A stretch of 64,000 nt of DNA from positions 1 to 64,000 of the forward strand of contig CAJNOL010000541.1 of NCBI GenBank assembly GCA_905250125.1, read 5' to 3'. Source of the DNA: Rotaria sordida. Lineage: Eukaryota > Rotifera > Eurotatoria > Philodinida > Philodinidae. Each line of letters begins with the position of its first letter. The stretch's first letter is position 1. This document shows, in pieces, positions 11,839 to 23,274 of the stretch. The notes beneath the pieces were generated by a model. That model was not told the DNA's origin and searched no databases. It was given only the letters and a program-made list of their open reading frames with translations. The position numbers and the translations under genes were made by a program.

Positions 11839-12276
11839 TTAAGCAGATTTAGTACCATTTATTACGGTTGCGAAAATTTTAGGATCAACAGCAACAATTA
11901 CATTAAGAACAACATTTACAATAGCTAAAAGAACAGATAAAATAAGTGAAAAATTATTTAATGATATTAAACGATGTTGTCGACGTTCTTTTGATATATC
12001 ATTAGTACCCAATAAAACCAATATACATGCATTTACAACTTGAATAAGCAACGATATACAAACAAGTGCAAGACCAACATACCAAAGTGTATCTTGATTT
12101 GTTTGATTACCAAGAAGAGTTTTTAATTGTACAGCATTTGTTACAAGTAATGCTATTTCAATACTACTATTAGCCAAAGTTTTTTTTGTTGCATAGTTAT
12201 TAAATGTAGTGTGTCCACCATTTAAAGTATCGTGACGATTTGTATGATCTTCCATATCTATTGTTTGTTTCGGCAT
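11839..12276 (-). CDS. NINJ: Ninjurin
   Basis: Small membrane protein of the ninjurin family. Vertebrate NINJ1 oligomerises to rupture the plasma membrane in lytic cell death and was first described in adhesion after nerve injury. The 145 aa is near the usual ~150. Family hallmarks: NNYATKKTLANSSIEIALLV (amphipathic helices), LLGNQTNQDTLWYVGLALVC, two C-terminal hydrophobic helices (LALVCISLLIQVVNACILVLL and ILSVLLAIVNVVLNVIVAV) and the linker DISKERRQHRLISLNNFSLI between them. The chosen ATG (12276-12274) lies one base after a TTCATCTAG acceptor on this strand, so the 5' UTR is probably spliced; an in-frame ATG further upstream would read through the intron. The stop is 112 bp from the ALR stop. 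Confidence 0.92.
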   Translation of the reverse strand: MPKQTIDMEDHTNRHDTLNGGHTTFNNYATKKTLANSSIEIALLVTNAVQLKTLLGNQTNQDTLWYVGLALVCISLLIQVVNACILVLLGTNDISKERRQHRLISLNNFSLILSVLLAIVNVVLNVIVAVDPKIFATVINGTKSA

Positions 12277-13547
12277 TCTAGATGAACAAAAAAACAAGAT
12301 GTTTGTTATTCTATTCTTCAAAACACCTGACAGTAAAACAACAACACATGTCTACAAGTTACAAACAGCTGACTCATATACGATTATTTGATACCCTCTC
12401 TATTTCGTGATTGTATTTGATTTTAGCAAACGAGGTAAAACCATGAAGGTTGATAAAAAAAAATATTCAAGATTATTTTAATCCGTTTCTTCTTGTTTTG
12501 TCTGAATATAAACTTACATTTTATTAATATAATCGTTGCAGATTGAGTCTTATCTACGTAAAAGAAAAGAATAAATGTATTTTAGAACAATGATGACCGT
12601 TTTTAGATGTCTTGTATATTTTTTTTTCTTCTGCTGTTACTGTTCGTTCTCGTTTGTTGATCGGCGGAGATAGATTACGGCGAGGTATCGACAGAAGAGA
12701 ACAGTCGAAAGAGAGAAAAAAAAGAGACTAGTCTTGACACAGAAAATATAGCAGACTATTAATATACGAAGAGAAAAAAGTGATGAGAATGATGAGCAAA
12801 CAGACGATAACCCCGTTATCTTGCTTGTTGCTATAGAATATGAGAATGAAAGTCAAAAAAAAAAAAAAGATTTGATACCATTGTTAAACAATTAAAAAGA
12901 ATGTGTATATAAAATGTTCAGACAAAAGGTTGCCGATAAAGATCATGGCAATTAAAAACATGAGGCCACAACATGAGACAATGTGAATGTTCAACCTTCT
13001 CTTCTTTTTTTTCTTGTTTCTACCGACTGACATCACGTAGAGAAAAGAAATGTATAAACCTTCATTCATTCATTCTTTTATTTTTTTTTTTTGCTCTATC
13101 TCAATATTTGCCAAGTTGGACACATAATACACAGACATACAACATCTGTTAACATGCCGACTAAATTATTTTTTTGAGATAGAGATGAAAGAGATTTTCT
13201 AATAAAAAATTCATATCAAAATAATAGTTCTAAAATTGACACATTGATAATATCGTTCCAATCATTGGTAATGTTTCTTTTTGATGACGAAAGAGAATCT
13301 GATCAATGGATGTATTTTATTTTAGCAATATTATATCATCATTCGACGCTCTTACTACATGAGTCATATGATATTCTTCACATTAAATCTTGAGTGCTGA
13401 TATTATCAATACAACTTGAGTCTTATCTTGAGGTCTTTAGCTTTTTGTCATTAATGTTCATATATAAAATTATTTTGTGAGATAAAAAACAATTATGTTT
13501 TTATTTTTTTTCATAATCGAAAAAAATTTCATTGTCTTTCAAGCTGT
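12277..13547. other. Upstream region of ninjurin, AT-rich spacer
   Basis: No coding exon is recognised. A locally less AT-rich stretch near 12640-12800 could hold the ninjurin promoter or a 5' non-coding exon, but no specific element is identified. Confidence 0.4.
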
Positions 13548-13551
13548 TATG

Positions 13552-14432
13552 CGGCTTGTCCGCGTAACGCGACACTTCGCTGATCAAGTTTTGAAAAAAT
13601 TTTTTTTCGAGTTGGACAGATCTCATTGGACTATTAGATGCAGTTTTTTACGCTGATTACGAATTCGATATTGATTTAGCATAAAAATCAGATTTTGATA
13701 TCAAAAGTCGGATTTTAAAATTTTCAAAAACCGTATTTTGGATTTTTTAACCAAGAAATTTTTTCAACAAGGGCTAAGAGACATACCATTCAATGCAGAA
13801 TTAAATTCTCTACAAAATGGTCTATTTAGTTTTGACTTTGGTAGCTTAGAATGGATCGAAAGCTTCGATAAGGTTTCCAACTTCCTGCCCAGTTTATAAG
13901 CTCTCAGATCGATGTATCAATCTCATTTTTTCAGAGGAGATTGTCTACTTATAAAACAGTAACAATTATAAAAATCAAGTAATTCCGAGTACACTAAGTG
14001 CCTCAAAATTGGTCAACAAAAAACTGTGTAACAGTGTTACGAAAAACGTAACAGCGTTACGTTTGTTTTTTGCATTTTTTATTTGAACAAAAATGTTTTA
14101 GAGAAAATCTTTTTTACTGCCTGAAAGTCTATTCAATGCTCTACAAAAGTGATTCTTGGAGCATTACATTTGAAGAAATGATTTCGCAAGAAATTAGAGT
14201 TTTCTCAGTGGCACTGGAAGAAAAGGGTCCTTTTATGTAACAGCGTTACGCCCTGATAAAACTTTTCTAGATGCCTGAGACTTCAATCAAAAAAGGTCAT
14301 TTTTATATGATAAATGAAGTTCGATAAGCTGCGTCGAATGACGTTTGAACGAACTTCCTAGCTCTTAAACTTTTCGAGAAAGTTGGAGAAGAGTATATCA
14401 AAAACGTAACAGCGTTACGTTTGGACAAGCCG
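13552..14432. mobile_element. 881-bp MITE with TATG target duplication and repeated palindromes
   Basis: Terminal inverted repeats CGGCTTGTCC (13552) and GGACAAGCCG (ending 14432), followed on both sides by CGTAACGC-type sequence, are flanked by the direct repeat TATG at 13548-13551 and 14433-14436. The 15-bp palindrome-like motif CGTAACAGCGTTACG is at 14047-14061 and 14405-14419. Close variants are at 14026-14041 and 14236-14250. No open reading frame of note is seen, so the element is non-autonomous. The superfamily is not assigned. Confidence 0.75.
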
Positions 14433-14436
14433 TATG

Positions 14437-16163
14437 ATTGAAAGTAAATGATTTAATTCATTTGTGCTAATATTTTCAAATGATATAAAAAAAGAAATTT
14501 AAAAAAAAAACAGGGATTACTCCTACGACCTTCGACAATTTTTGATTTTTTTTGTAGCGAAACCGAACGATTTTCCTCTTTTTTTTTTGCTTACCAATTC
14601 TCGTAACAAGAATCGATCCCTTCCCCGAATCTTGATGACCTCGGGATGTCCCTGAAAAAAAAAACATATTGTCGCCATCTGCCGCCTGAAATTTAATAAA
14701 TTGACTTGATAAAATAACTTTTCCTTGGAATTGTATTCTGTACAGTTTTATGATCGAGCGAACTATTATTTACATGTTCTCATATTTATATTCAACAGTA
14801 ATAATTATTTATGTAAATTCGCAATCAACTTCTTTTATTTAAACTTCATAAGTTTGATTAACATATTGAATATTGACTATAGTTGAATGTTGATATTGAA
14901 TATCTATGAGTATTTAGTACGACAAATTCATTCAAGTAAATTATCAGTTCTCTATTATTTTATACAGTCTATTATGTTTCGTTTGACAATTCGATTTATC
15001 AATTGAGAAATTATATTTCAATATAATCAATTGTCAAAGGCGAGAATATATCGAGTATTGATCTTTGTGATTGTTTTGTCAAAGAAAAAAAAAAGTACAT
15101 GAATACTTTATTCATTGATACAGCGTACATTACGAACACCTAATGAAAATCAGACAAAATAAAGAAAAGTTAGATTTCTGTATCATTTTATGAAATATAG
15201 TGAATAATATTTTAGTTCTAGAAATTGTACTATATTAATTACCGTCTGACATATCGAATCGATAGTAGAACGAAATTTTGCATAACAGTCATTTTATGAC
15301 AAGAAAAAAAAATCTCGTGTAATAAAAATACTTCTACGCATTTTCGTCTGTCGAAATCAACCTTATCTCTACTCCATCAGCTTCACTTACAAACTTTCTC
15401 AAACTCATTTAATAGATACTTGATACTCATATCAAATTTACTACAAAGATTGCTTGTCATTTTGTGAAGTATTACAGGTAACTAATGGGTATATATATAC
15501 ATTATAAATTAATGCAATGAGTGTTACAGTAAAATAGATGCTAATTAACTTATTTGTACAAACACAAAAATAGTATTCTTTGATAGTAATGTTAGTAACA
15601 TATAATATTTACCTTCTACACTAACTGGATGATTTTATTTATAATTCAAGATGGCTGATATAGTATGTTAGAATATAAGTTTTCATTGTCATTAATTTCT
15701 TCTAATAATCAAATTGATATGAGATATTTAAAAAAAACTGATTTTAAACAAACAACCAGATGGAATAAATAAATGTTTCATTTACATGTCTACAGTACGA
15801 AGGGATCGAATAAAAATTTTTGAGTATAATATTAAAGAAAACAAGTGAAGTATGATATTATTTCGGAATTGAATTTTTTTTTTGGTGAAAACACAAAGAG
15901 TGGAAATAAAAATTATGAGAAAAAAAAATCATTCAAGAACATTAGAAAATTATAACGTACAGGCACAATGAAAAAAATTGCTGAGTCCTGACATTGTTTC
16001 GATTATTAACTATGCGATTTTTATATTAAATAGTTTGAATTCGCACATAACTCTAAGATGTGTGTAAACAGTTGAAACTGTTTAAGCGTGATCTTTCAGT
16101 CTGTCAAAAGTAATTAACGAAACATAGAAAAATAAATGAAAAGTAGAGAACATTAAAGATCTA
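14437..16163. other. AT-rich spacer
   Basis: Nothing recognisable: no coding exon, RNA gene or clear repeat. Confidence 0.5.
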
Positions 16164-16743
16164 ACCGGGGAACCTTTCGAGGTAATAAAAAGCTTTTGAA
16201 CTCAGACTGCTCTCATCTTGAAGGCTTTAATGATTAGTAGAATACCCCAATTTGATTTATCTCCTTAACACTTTGTGGTGGAATTTTGCCTATTTCAAGT
16301 TTCCAGCGAAAAATACGATTTTGCCTCTAAATCTTTGAGTCTTCACTCAAACTACGTCCGATAAAAGGGTGATATTTTTATTGTGATCACTAGTCATAGT
16401 GGTCATAGTTTGCTAAAAATTTCAGACTTTTACCTCAATACCTTCAGCAGTTTTCGAGAATTTTGGAAACTCTTTAAAATTCGATGCTATTGTATGTGAC
16501 TTCTCTCCGAGATGGAAATATTAATAAAGCTGATATTTTGAGCATAAAAAGAAAAAGTTATTATCTAAATGCAGTAAAAATTTGAGCTCGTTTGAACATT
16601 CATAGATGAGACTCTGTAAAGCACCACTATTCATACATCTATGCGGTTACTCATTCTATCGGAGAAGTAAGAGTCATTAGAAACAAGCTTTGAATGGTAC
16701 AAGACTAACTTTATTCTTATATTGTCTTTTGATCTAATGCATA

Positions 16744-17729
16744 TAGGGATGTGCAGTTTCAGTATACTGATCACCGATAAAGTCACACTGGCGTTCACCG
16801 GTACACTGATGACACTGATACTGCCTGCTTCGGTTGCAGTGTCTGCACCGACATGGTGTTCACTGAACCAGTGCATACACTGACACCGACTGCGCTTGTT
16901 GCACTGACGCACACTGGAACACTGACGTACTGATACTGATTTACATTGACTAGAATTTATACACAGAAGACGACGACATCTTCCGCCTGTAATATGCAGA
17001 TGAACAAAATATTTTCATTGAATGGAAGCATATCCGCTCAATAGTTTGGTTTCTTGGTTGAGATAAGCTACATACACTTTTACGTACATATACTTTTTTC
17101 ACCATTGCATAAGAAAGATTAAAGAAAGCGAAAAATTTATGTAATCGAAACGATACAAATAGTTTTACAAAGTCCACATAAATTTTAGGAAACTCTCATC
17201 TTCTTTAAATGAATTTGGTCGAGTCATAAAATACCGCAGTTATGTGTCAATATTAGGATTATAAGTGGCGTATTTCGTTGAAATCAACTTTATTACTCAA
17301 AATTATAGATTACTTAAATGAATCCTCTTTTTTGGAGGAATAGGTATGGTCATTTCGCTAATTTCGTTGATAATTATAAATAAAGTCACGAGCAGTGCAT
17401 ACTTTGATAGAGTCGGTGACTTGATACTTCAGTGAGCATCACTGTTCCAGTAAACCCTAACATCGGTGCAGTCAGTGTCAGTGTCAGTGTATCCACTGGT
17501 TCAGTGAACACCATGTCGGTGTATCCACTGATTCAGTGAACACCATGTCGGTGTATGCACTGATTCAGTGAACACCATGTCGGTGTATGCACTGGTTCAG
17601 TGAACACCATGTCGGTGTATGCATTGATTCAGTGAACACCATGTCGGTGTATGCACTGATTCAGTGAACACCAGTGTCAGTGGCACACTGTCAATAATTC
17701 ACTGTTTTCACCGAAACTGCACATCCCCA
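16744..17729. mobile_element. Nested non-autonomous hAT element (986 bp) with 8-bp target duplication
   Basis: The left end TAGGGATGTGCAGTTTC (16744-16760) is the complement of the right end GAAACTGCACATCCCCA (17713-17729) except at one base. It is bordered by a perfect 8-bp direct repeat AATGCATA (16736-16743 and 17730-17737). An 8-bp duplication with TAGGGATG-like ends is diagnostic of hAT elements. Subterminal regions are packed with CAGTG/CACTG-containing repeats, including a 32-bp tandem array on the right and an inverted copy of the same unit on the left. No transposase is encoded. Confidence 0.85.
17490..17683 (+). repeat. 32-bp tandem repeat, about six copies
   Basis: Unit begins TATGCACTGATTCAGTGAAC and ends ACCATGTCGGTG. 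Copies start at 17490, 17522, 17554, 17586 and 17618; a sixth, diverging copy starts at 17650. Copies differ at one to three positions. An exact inverted copy of the 17586 unit is at 16846-16877 on the other side of the same hAT element. Confidence 0.9.
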
Positions 17730-17851
17730 AATGCATACGGACACGCAAGCAGAAGAAAAAGCGAAGAGAACACATATCTGTATGTACATATTTCATTCTT
17801 TTTGCGAGTGTGTGAAAGAAAAAACCAATTTCTTGAATGTTATTAACAAAA

Positions 17852-19540
17852 ATGAGCGCTGCAAGTAGAATTGTGCAACATTTGATGGATAGTGTATCTT
17901 AGCAACAGTGCAATTCTTTATCTACTACGGCCATTTATGAAGTGAAAGTGGACACTCATTTGTTGAAAATACTAAATTCAATCTTAACTAATGATTTATA
18001 TATACATGAGTATCAAATGACACTCGATTACTCGACTCTTGACTTGGAATTCGACAGATGTGAGGTCGATCCGGATAATCCTGTTTAAGATCCCGACTAC
18101 GAAGAAGAAGGTACAGAAACAACTGTTCTTGAGAGCTTCAATTGATCTTATATGAAGCGGGTTCTTCAATTCTATGACGCAATCGATCCTAAAACAGGGA
18201 AAAGAAGGCACACGTGGGGGAATGCAAAACATTTTTTTCAGTGTATACCGTATCAATACTCTATGGCTCATTTTCTAAAGATACGTTGAGCAAGAGAGAA
18301 CGAAAAAGCAAAAAGTCAATTCTGTAGGCGATTTTGTGTATTATAAGTTCAAATGTGCTAGTGATTTACTGTATCCGATTCACGATATTGATTTGAAACG
18401 ATGGGCTTATCAATAAACAGGATCAATGTCATTCATCGAATTTGCTGTGTTCAATACTTGGTTACCCAATTTCAAACACAAATATGATATTTGCTCAAGT
18501 AAAATAACTAAAGTTATTTCTAACGTTCATAAACAAAAGCAGGAAAATAGCTTCATCTCTGAACATACAGAGAATACTGATTTTGATGTTATTTTGCTCA
18601 TTTCTCCATATAAACTATATTTCTATCATATGCAAAACAAAGAAAAAATAGTTTCAAATATTTTTGAAAATGATACTAACAAATAACTGGCATTTTAAAA
18701 GATTTTCTACAAATCCAGTGTGCGACTACTCAAAACAAAAGCACATGATAATCCTAAAGAAAAAAATTTTTGCTTTTAGGTGATGACAAAAGGGAGAGAT
18801 AGATAATGAGGTGAATATTCAAAAATCGACCGATCTATTCGTAGTTGAAGTGCAAACACTTCTTCCGAGACATAAAGTCGATTATGTCTTAAGCACTGAT
18901 CAGTCCAGTTTGGAACTTGAGATACATTCTGATCGCACCCTTATCTATCTTGGTGAGAAAACAATGCATTCAACGGTTCGTTCTAAAAATGTCGCTACTC
19001 ACAGTTATATTGTGCAATCGATGATCAGCTTGAATGGAAAGGTAGTTGGTCCGGTTCTTCTTTGTCTCAAGAAATCCAATGGTCGAATGAGTGAAAACAT
19101 CAAGAATAATATTTTCAAAGCGAATAACGTCATGGTAACATGCAGTGCCTTGTGCAAACTCACGACATCGTTAGTTCAGTACTGACATGACAACGTTCTG
19201 TTCCCTCAACTGCTTGTTCGTCTCGTATTCTTTTGCTCTCGAGCAGTTGGTTCGACCAAGGAGATGCGAAGAAGATTTATGAGAAAGTAAAAGGTTGTCA
19301 AAGAATGGAAACTCCACCAAAGGCAATGGCCAAAATTCAACCTCTCGACGTTTTCTTCAATCATAAGTACAAGGTCATTGTGCATCGTGTTTATGATCGA
19401 ATGATCCTCGACGATATTGATATCCAGATGTTTCAACAGAACAATCTCATCAAACTCCATTCGCTCATCCATAATCAAATATTCGTTCCTATCTCTATAG
19501 CTACTGCAACAAAATCTTATGCTTCGATCATGTCTGTATC
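17852..19540 (+). pseudogene. Decayed pogo/Tigger-like (CENP-B HTH, DDE) transposase
   Basis: The reading frame is broken by stops and shifts but can be followed in order: an ATG at 17852; SYMKRVLQFYDAIDPKTGKR with HTWGNAKHFFQCIPYQYS; GDFVYYKFKCASDLLYPIHD; DLKRWAYQ then FNTWLPNFKHKYDICSSKIT (CENP-B-type helix-turn-helix); HKVDYVLSTDQSSLELEIHS (first catalytic Asp in the NTDQS-like motif); THSYIVQSMISLNGKVVGPV; NNVMVTCSALCKLTTSLVQY; and, after a frameshift near 19190-19250, MAKIQPLDVFFNHKYKVIV, the IQPLD motif of pogo/Tigger elements. In-frame stops near 17900, 18090, 18290 and 18415 show it is dead. Family assignment rests on motif order and known conserved wording. Confidence 0.8.
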
Positions 19541-20119
19541 ATATGCCATATGCATTAAACAACATCAATCCATAACAGTACTTCCTGTCGCTCTTTTTCT
19601 ATTCTCTTTTTCGCATGTTAATGTAGAGAAAATAGCCATATACGTACATGTATGAATAGTAGTGCTTTCCAGGTTCATCTATGAATGTTTAAATGAGCCC
19701 AAGTTTTTACTGCATTTAAATCATAACTATTTCTTTTTTATACTCAAAATATTAGTTTTATAAACACTCCCATCTTGGAGAAAAGTCACATATACTAACA
19801 TCGAATTTTAAAGAGTTTCAAAATTCTCGAAAACTGTTGAAGGCATTGAGCTAGAAGTCTGAAATTTTTAGCAAATCATGACCACTATGACTAGTGATCA
19901 CAGTAAAAATATCATCCTTATCAGACTTAGTTTGAGTGAAAAATCAAAGACTCAGGAGCAAAACCGTGTTTTTCGCTGGAAACTTGAAATAGCCAAAACT
20001 TCATCACAAAGCGTCAAGGGCATGAACCAAGTTGGGATATTTCACTAATCACTAAGGTCTACAAGATGAGAGTAGTTTGAGTCCAAAAGCTTTTTATTAC
20101 CTCAAAAGGTTCCTTTGTA

Positions 20120-21245
20120 AGTATTATTGTTGGTATCATGAAAGCAATTTTTAGAAGAATTAGTTTTGAAAACGTGCTCTATGTACATCAGTATAGTATC
20201 ATTTATAAAGGTTGTTTTGACATCTTATTATTATCTTAGATAACAACTGAAAATTATCTATGGAACGCTTCATATGTATGTATTTTTATTACTTAGTAAT
20301 AGATGACATTTCTTCAGTGAGGTCAACAATATAACTCAACAGTAGTATTTGTTTGCGTCATCCGTACTAAAAATACAACTTGATATATGCTTCTACCATT
20401 AACGAAAAAACTCAGTCCATTCGAGTGAACAAAAGTGGAGATGTTCTAATCTTTTATCATAGTGCTATTTATAACTCCTTCTGTATAATAACTTCTACAT
20501 ATTCTATTAATATCGTCATTCATAAAAAGAAGTCAGATATCTTATATTTATTGTACATTGTTCTTTTGTATAACTGATGAATACGTGGTAACATATTGCC
20601 GTCACAAATGGTATCATTTTCCTATTCTCAATAATCGACAAACTATATTAACTAATCGTTCAAATATTGAAAGTATCTATCCTTGATAAAAAAAAAATAA
20701 TAATAAGCGTGTACTCTAGAAATAAAACTGTCAACAATGTAACTTAAATATGTGGCGTCAGAGAAAACATGTAAAGAGAAAAATTTAGTATAAATAAAAA
20801 GTCCTTGTTTTTACAAGAGAGAAGAAATATTAAATCATTTCTCTAAATATTAATCAACAGAATAAATGTATGAGTTAATATTTGTTCAGTGTTCATTCAA
20901 ATGTAAAAGACTTTTTTGTTTCCAAGATATAGGAATACAATTCAAAGTATGAAATACCGTTTATATTAAACCGATACTAAATAGAAAATAAGATTCATTA
21001 GTGTAATTGAAAATCTTTATATTAATTATTAGTAAGAAGATTACAAAAAATTTTTGAAATTTTGCAGAGCACATGAATAAACAATTCCTTTTTAAGAACG
21101 GTACACTCTAATTTCTAAATGCAATAAAAATGATTATTGATCAGTCAAGAATTCATTTATATTTACTGGTCAATCGAAGTCATAGTTACAAATCAGAATC
21201 AATTATTTTCAACTCAAATATCGAATGTATTTCCGTTCGCTTACT
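20120..21245. other. AT-rich spacer
   Basis: Nothing recognised. Confidence 0.5.
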
Positions 21246-21750
21246 AGAGAAGTCTTCCAACTGATAAATCTCTTTTGAGTCTAAATAATGTGAACTATGT
21301 AGATCTAAATGAGTTATAAATTTCGTGAAACTTGAAACTTTGCATAGGGACAGTTCTTAATGAGAACATTTTTTTTTGTAAAAATTTTCAGTTTTCTTAT
21401 TTGCTTTTATCTGGAAGTAAGAACATAAAGTCTACTGGCGTATATGAGCAATGTCAAAGATACGCTATTACCGTAGTTATATCTGCGGATAGGAGCAGCG
21501 ACAAGGTCTAAAATATTCACAAAAAGACTACTCGTGTTAAGGCCTGTCTCTATGCAAAGTTTCAAGTCGAAATTCAAAAATTAATTTTTTTGGACTACGG
21601 TATTGATTTAACAAATACTGTAAAAGTGCCGTATCTCCGCAGCAATATGCTAAGGATTCCAACTCCTTTCAGTATACTCATAACTCATTTGGATCTCCAT
21701 AATTCACATAGTCTCGATTCAAAATCAACTAAACAGTTGGAAGATTTCCC
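21246..21750. repeat. Foldback element B (both arms)
   Basis: Left arm at about 21246-21362 and right arm at about 21540-21750 are reverse complements. Matches are GTCTTCCAACTG against CAGTTGGAAGAT, then GAACTATGTAGATCTAAATG against its complement CATTTGGATCTCCATAATTC, then AAACTTGAAACTTTGCATAG against CTATGCAAAGTTTCAAGTCG. The left arm lacks about 100 bp that the right arm has. The loop is about 21363-21539. Relatives are at 8281-8475 and about 50470-50960. Confidence 0.8.
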
Positions 21751-23274
21751 TCATCAGTACTTTTCATTCTGCTATTGTTCACTTATTCAAACATTTTTCT
21801 AAAAGTTATTTCACATGAATTTTCAATAATTAATTAAGTTATTCATAGAAATTTAAAAAAATATCCATAAAGGTTATTGCTTCAAAACTTATTTCTTAAA
21901 AGAAATCTACAACTAATCTTACAATAGATAAGAAACCAAAAAAAAGACTAGCTATGTAAGTACAGACGATGATAAGCGAGTACAATTCATGTATGTTATA
22001 AAATAAGTAAAAGATTTGTTTGCCTACGGTGACAAATAACGTGATTATACAAGTAAGTGTCTCTTATTAAAGTAATGATAAAACTAAACAATAAACCGAC
22101 ACAAGCATTCATAGACTTGGAAATAGCTAGATGTTTTGTCATTGATTCCAATTTTGAAAAAAATTCCTCTTTATGTTTGACAGTATTAAAGAAAAAAAAT
22201 TTAATCTCGCAGTCACACTCTTCATCTTTGATAAATATTATTATAAGTATGAATATTGCAATTCTAGTCTTGTAATAGAAATTTAACATATGAAAATACT
22301 TTGTCTTTTTTTCGAATTCTTCTTATACCACAATGATAATATTAAATTCGATCATTGTTAAAACAAAATCTGAAAATTATATCATTTTAGTTTTACAATA
22401 TTTCATAATAGGAAGTTTGAAGTTTTAGATAACGAATCATAATATGTTGTATTAAAAGAATGAAAGCTTGTATCTTTTTCTTTTTTGTTTTTCAGGAATA
22501 TAAAAGAACATGTTTAAAGTGAATTCGAAGTACTGTCTCCTCACTTTCGATGAAAGCTTGAATCATATTTGATTATCAGAAATTTGATGCAATGTATTTA
22601 GTGATGAATACATATTGAAACTCATTTAAGTACGAATTTTAAATTATGCTTTTGTTTAAGGTGAACTACTTTTCGTACTATTATCTCATTTTTAATTGTT
22701 TGAAGTAGAACAAGAGCAATGTGATAAATCCTAAAATAGAATTCAAATAATACCTATTTATGTAATTTCTTATTATTTCAAGATTTTGTTAGTTTAACAC
22801 AATTCTGCTATATGGTGAAACATCAATAAATAGTTAGACATATAGAATTCACTATTGTCTCTTACAAAAAGGATGTCTATATTGCACTTTATTGACCATT
22901 AGTAAACTAGATGTTGAAAAATGAGTGCATTGAACGTTGAATTTTTCTGTACCCTTCTTTATGATATGCATGATTATATAAGATATGGTCTTTTTTTCTC
23001 TCGTTCTCTCTCGCCATTGCCCATCGTCGTCGATGATGCGAGAACATACTGACTGTTCGGACCTGATATACAATATCGTATCGAATAAGTATAGTAATGA
23101 TATAGTAAAGAAGAGAACGACGAAAAGAAAGAGCACTGCTTTTGACCCGAGACGAGATTGAACACTCTCTGTATTTGTGTGCAAGATAACCACCATTCAT
23201 TCATATACGTGAACAGAGCAGACGCTTGCGTTCACATACAAACGCGTAATAACGATTTTTTATTCATTCATACA
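21751..23274. other. Spacer and upstream region of laminin beta
   Basis: AT-rich with no coding exon. The last ~300 bp are less AT-rich, with CTCTCGTTCTCTCTCG-type pyrimidine runs near 22996-23012, and presumably contain the laminin promoter and 5' UTR. No specific site can be named. Confidence 0.4.

Larger units (their letters stand above)
16164..20117 (+). mobile_element. Pogo/Tigger-like DNA transposon with ~480-bp terminal inverted repeats
   Basis: The ends are long imperfect inverted repeats: about 16164-16650 on the left and 19645-20117 on the right. The outer block AACCTTTCGAGGTAATAAAA matches the complement of the right-end TTTTATTACCTCAAAAGGTT. A shared internal block is GTGATCACTAGTCATAGTGG on the left (around 16383) and its complement on the right (around 19880). 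A TA dinucleotide adjoins each end (16162-16163 and 20118-20119), as expected for Tc1/mariner/pogo elements, although the outermost 4-5 bases differ. Inside are a decayed transposase gene (17852-19540) and a later hAT insertion (16744-17729). Confidence 0.8.

Noticed and set aside
16631-16912. 93-codon minus-strand open stretch
   Set aside because: It lies within the repetitive subterminal region of the hAT MITE and is made of its CAGTG-type repeats.
17490-17683. CRISPR-like array of ~32-bp repeats
   Set aside because: Repeats are head-to-tail with no spacers, lie inside a eukaryotic hAT element and have no cas-like genes nearby.
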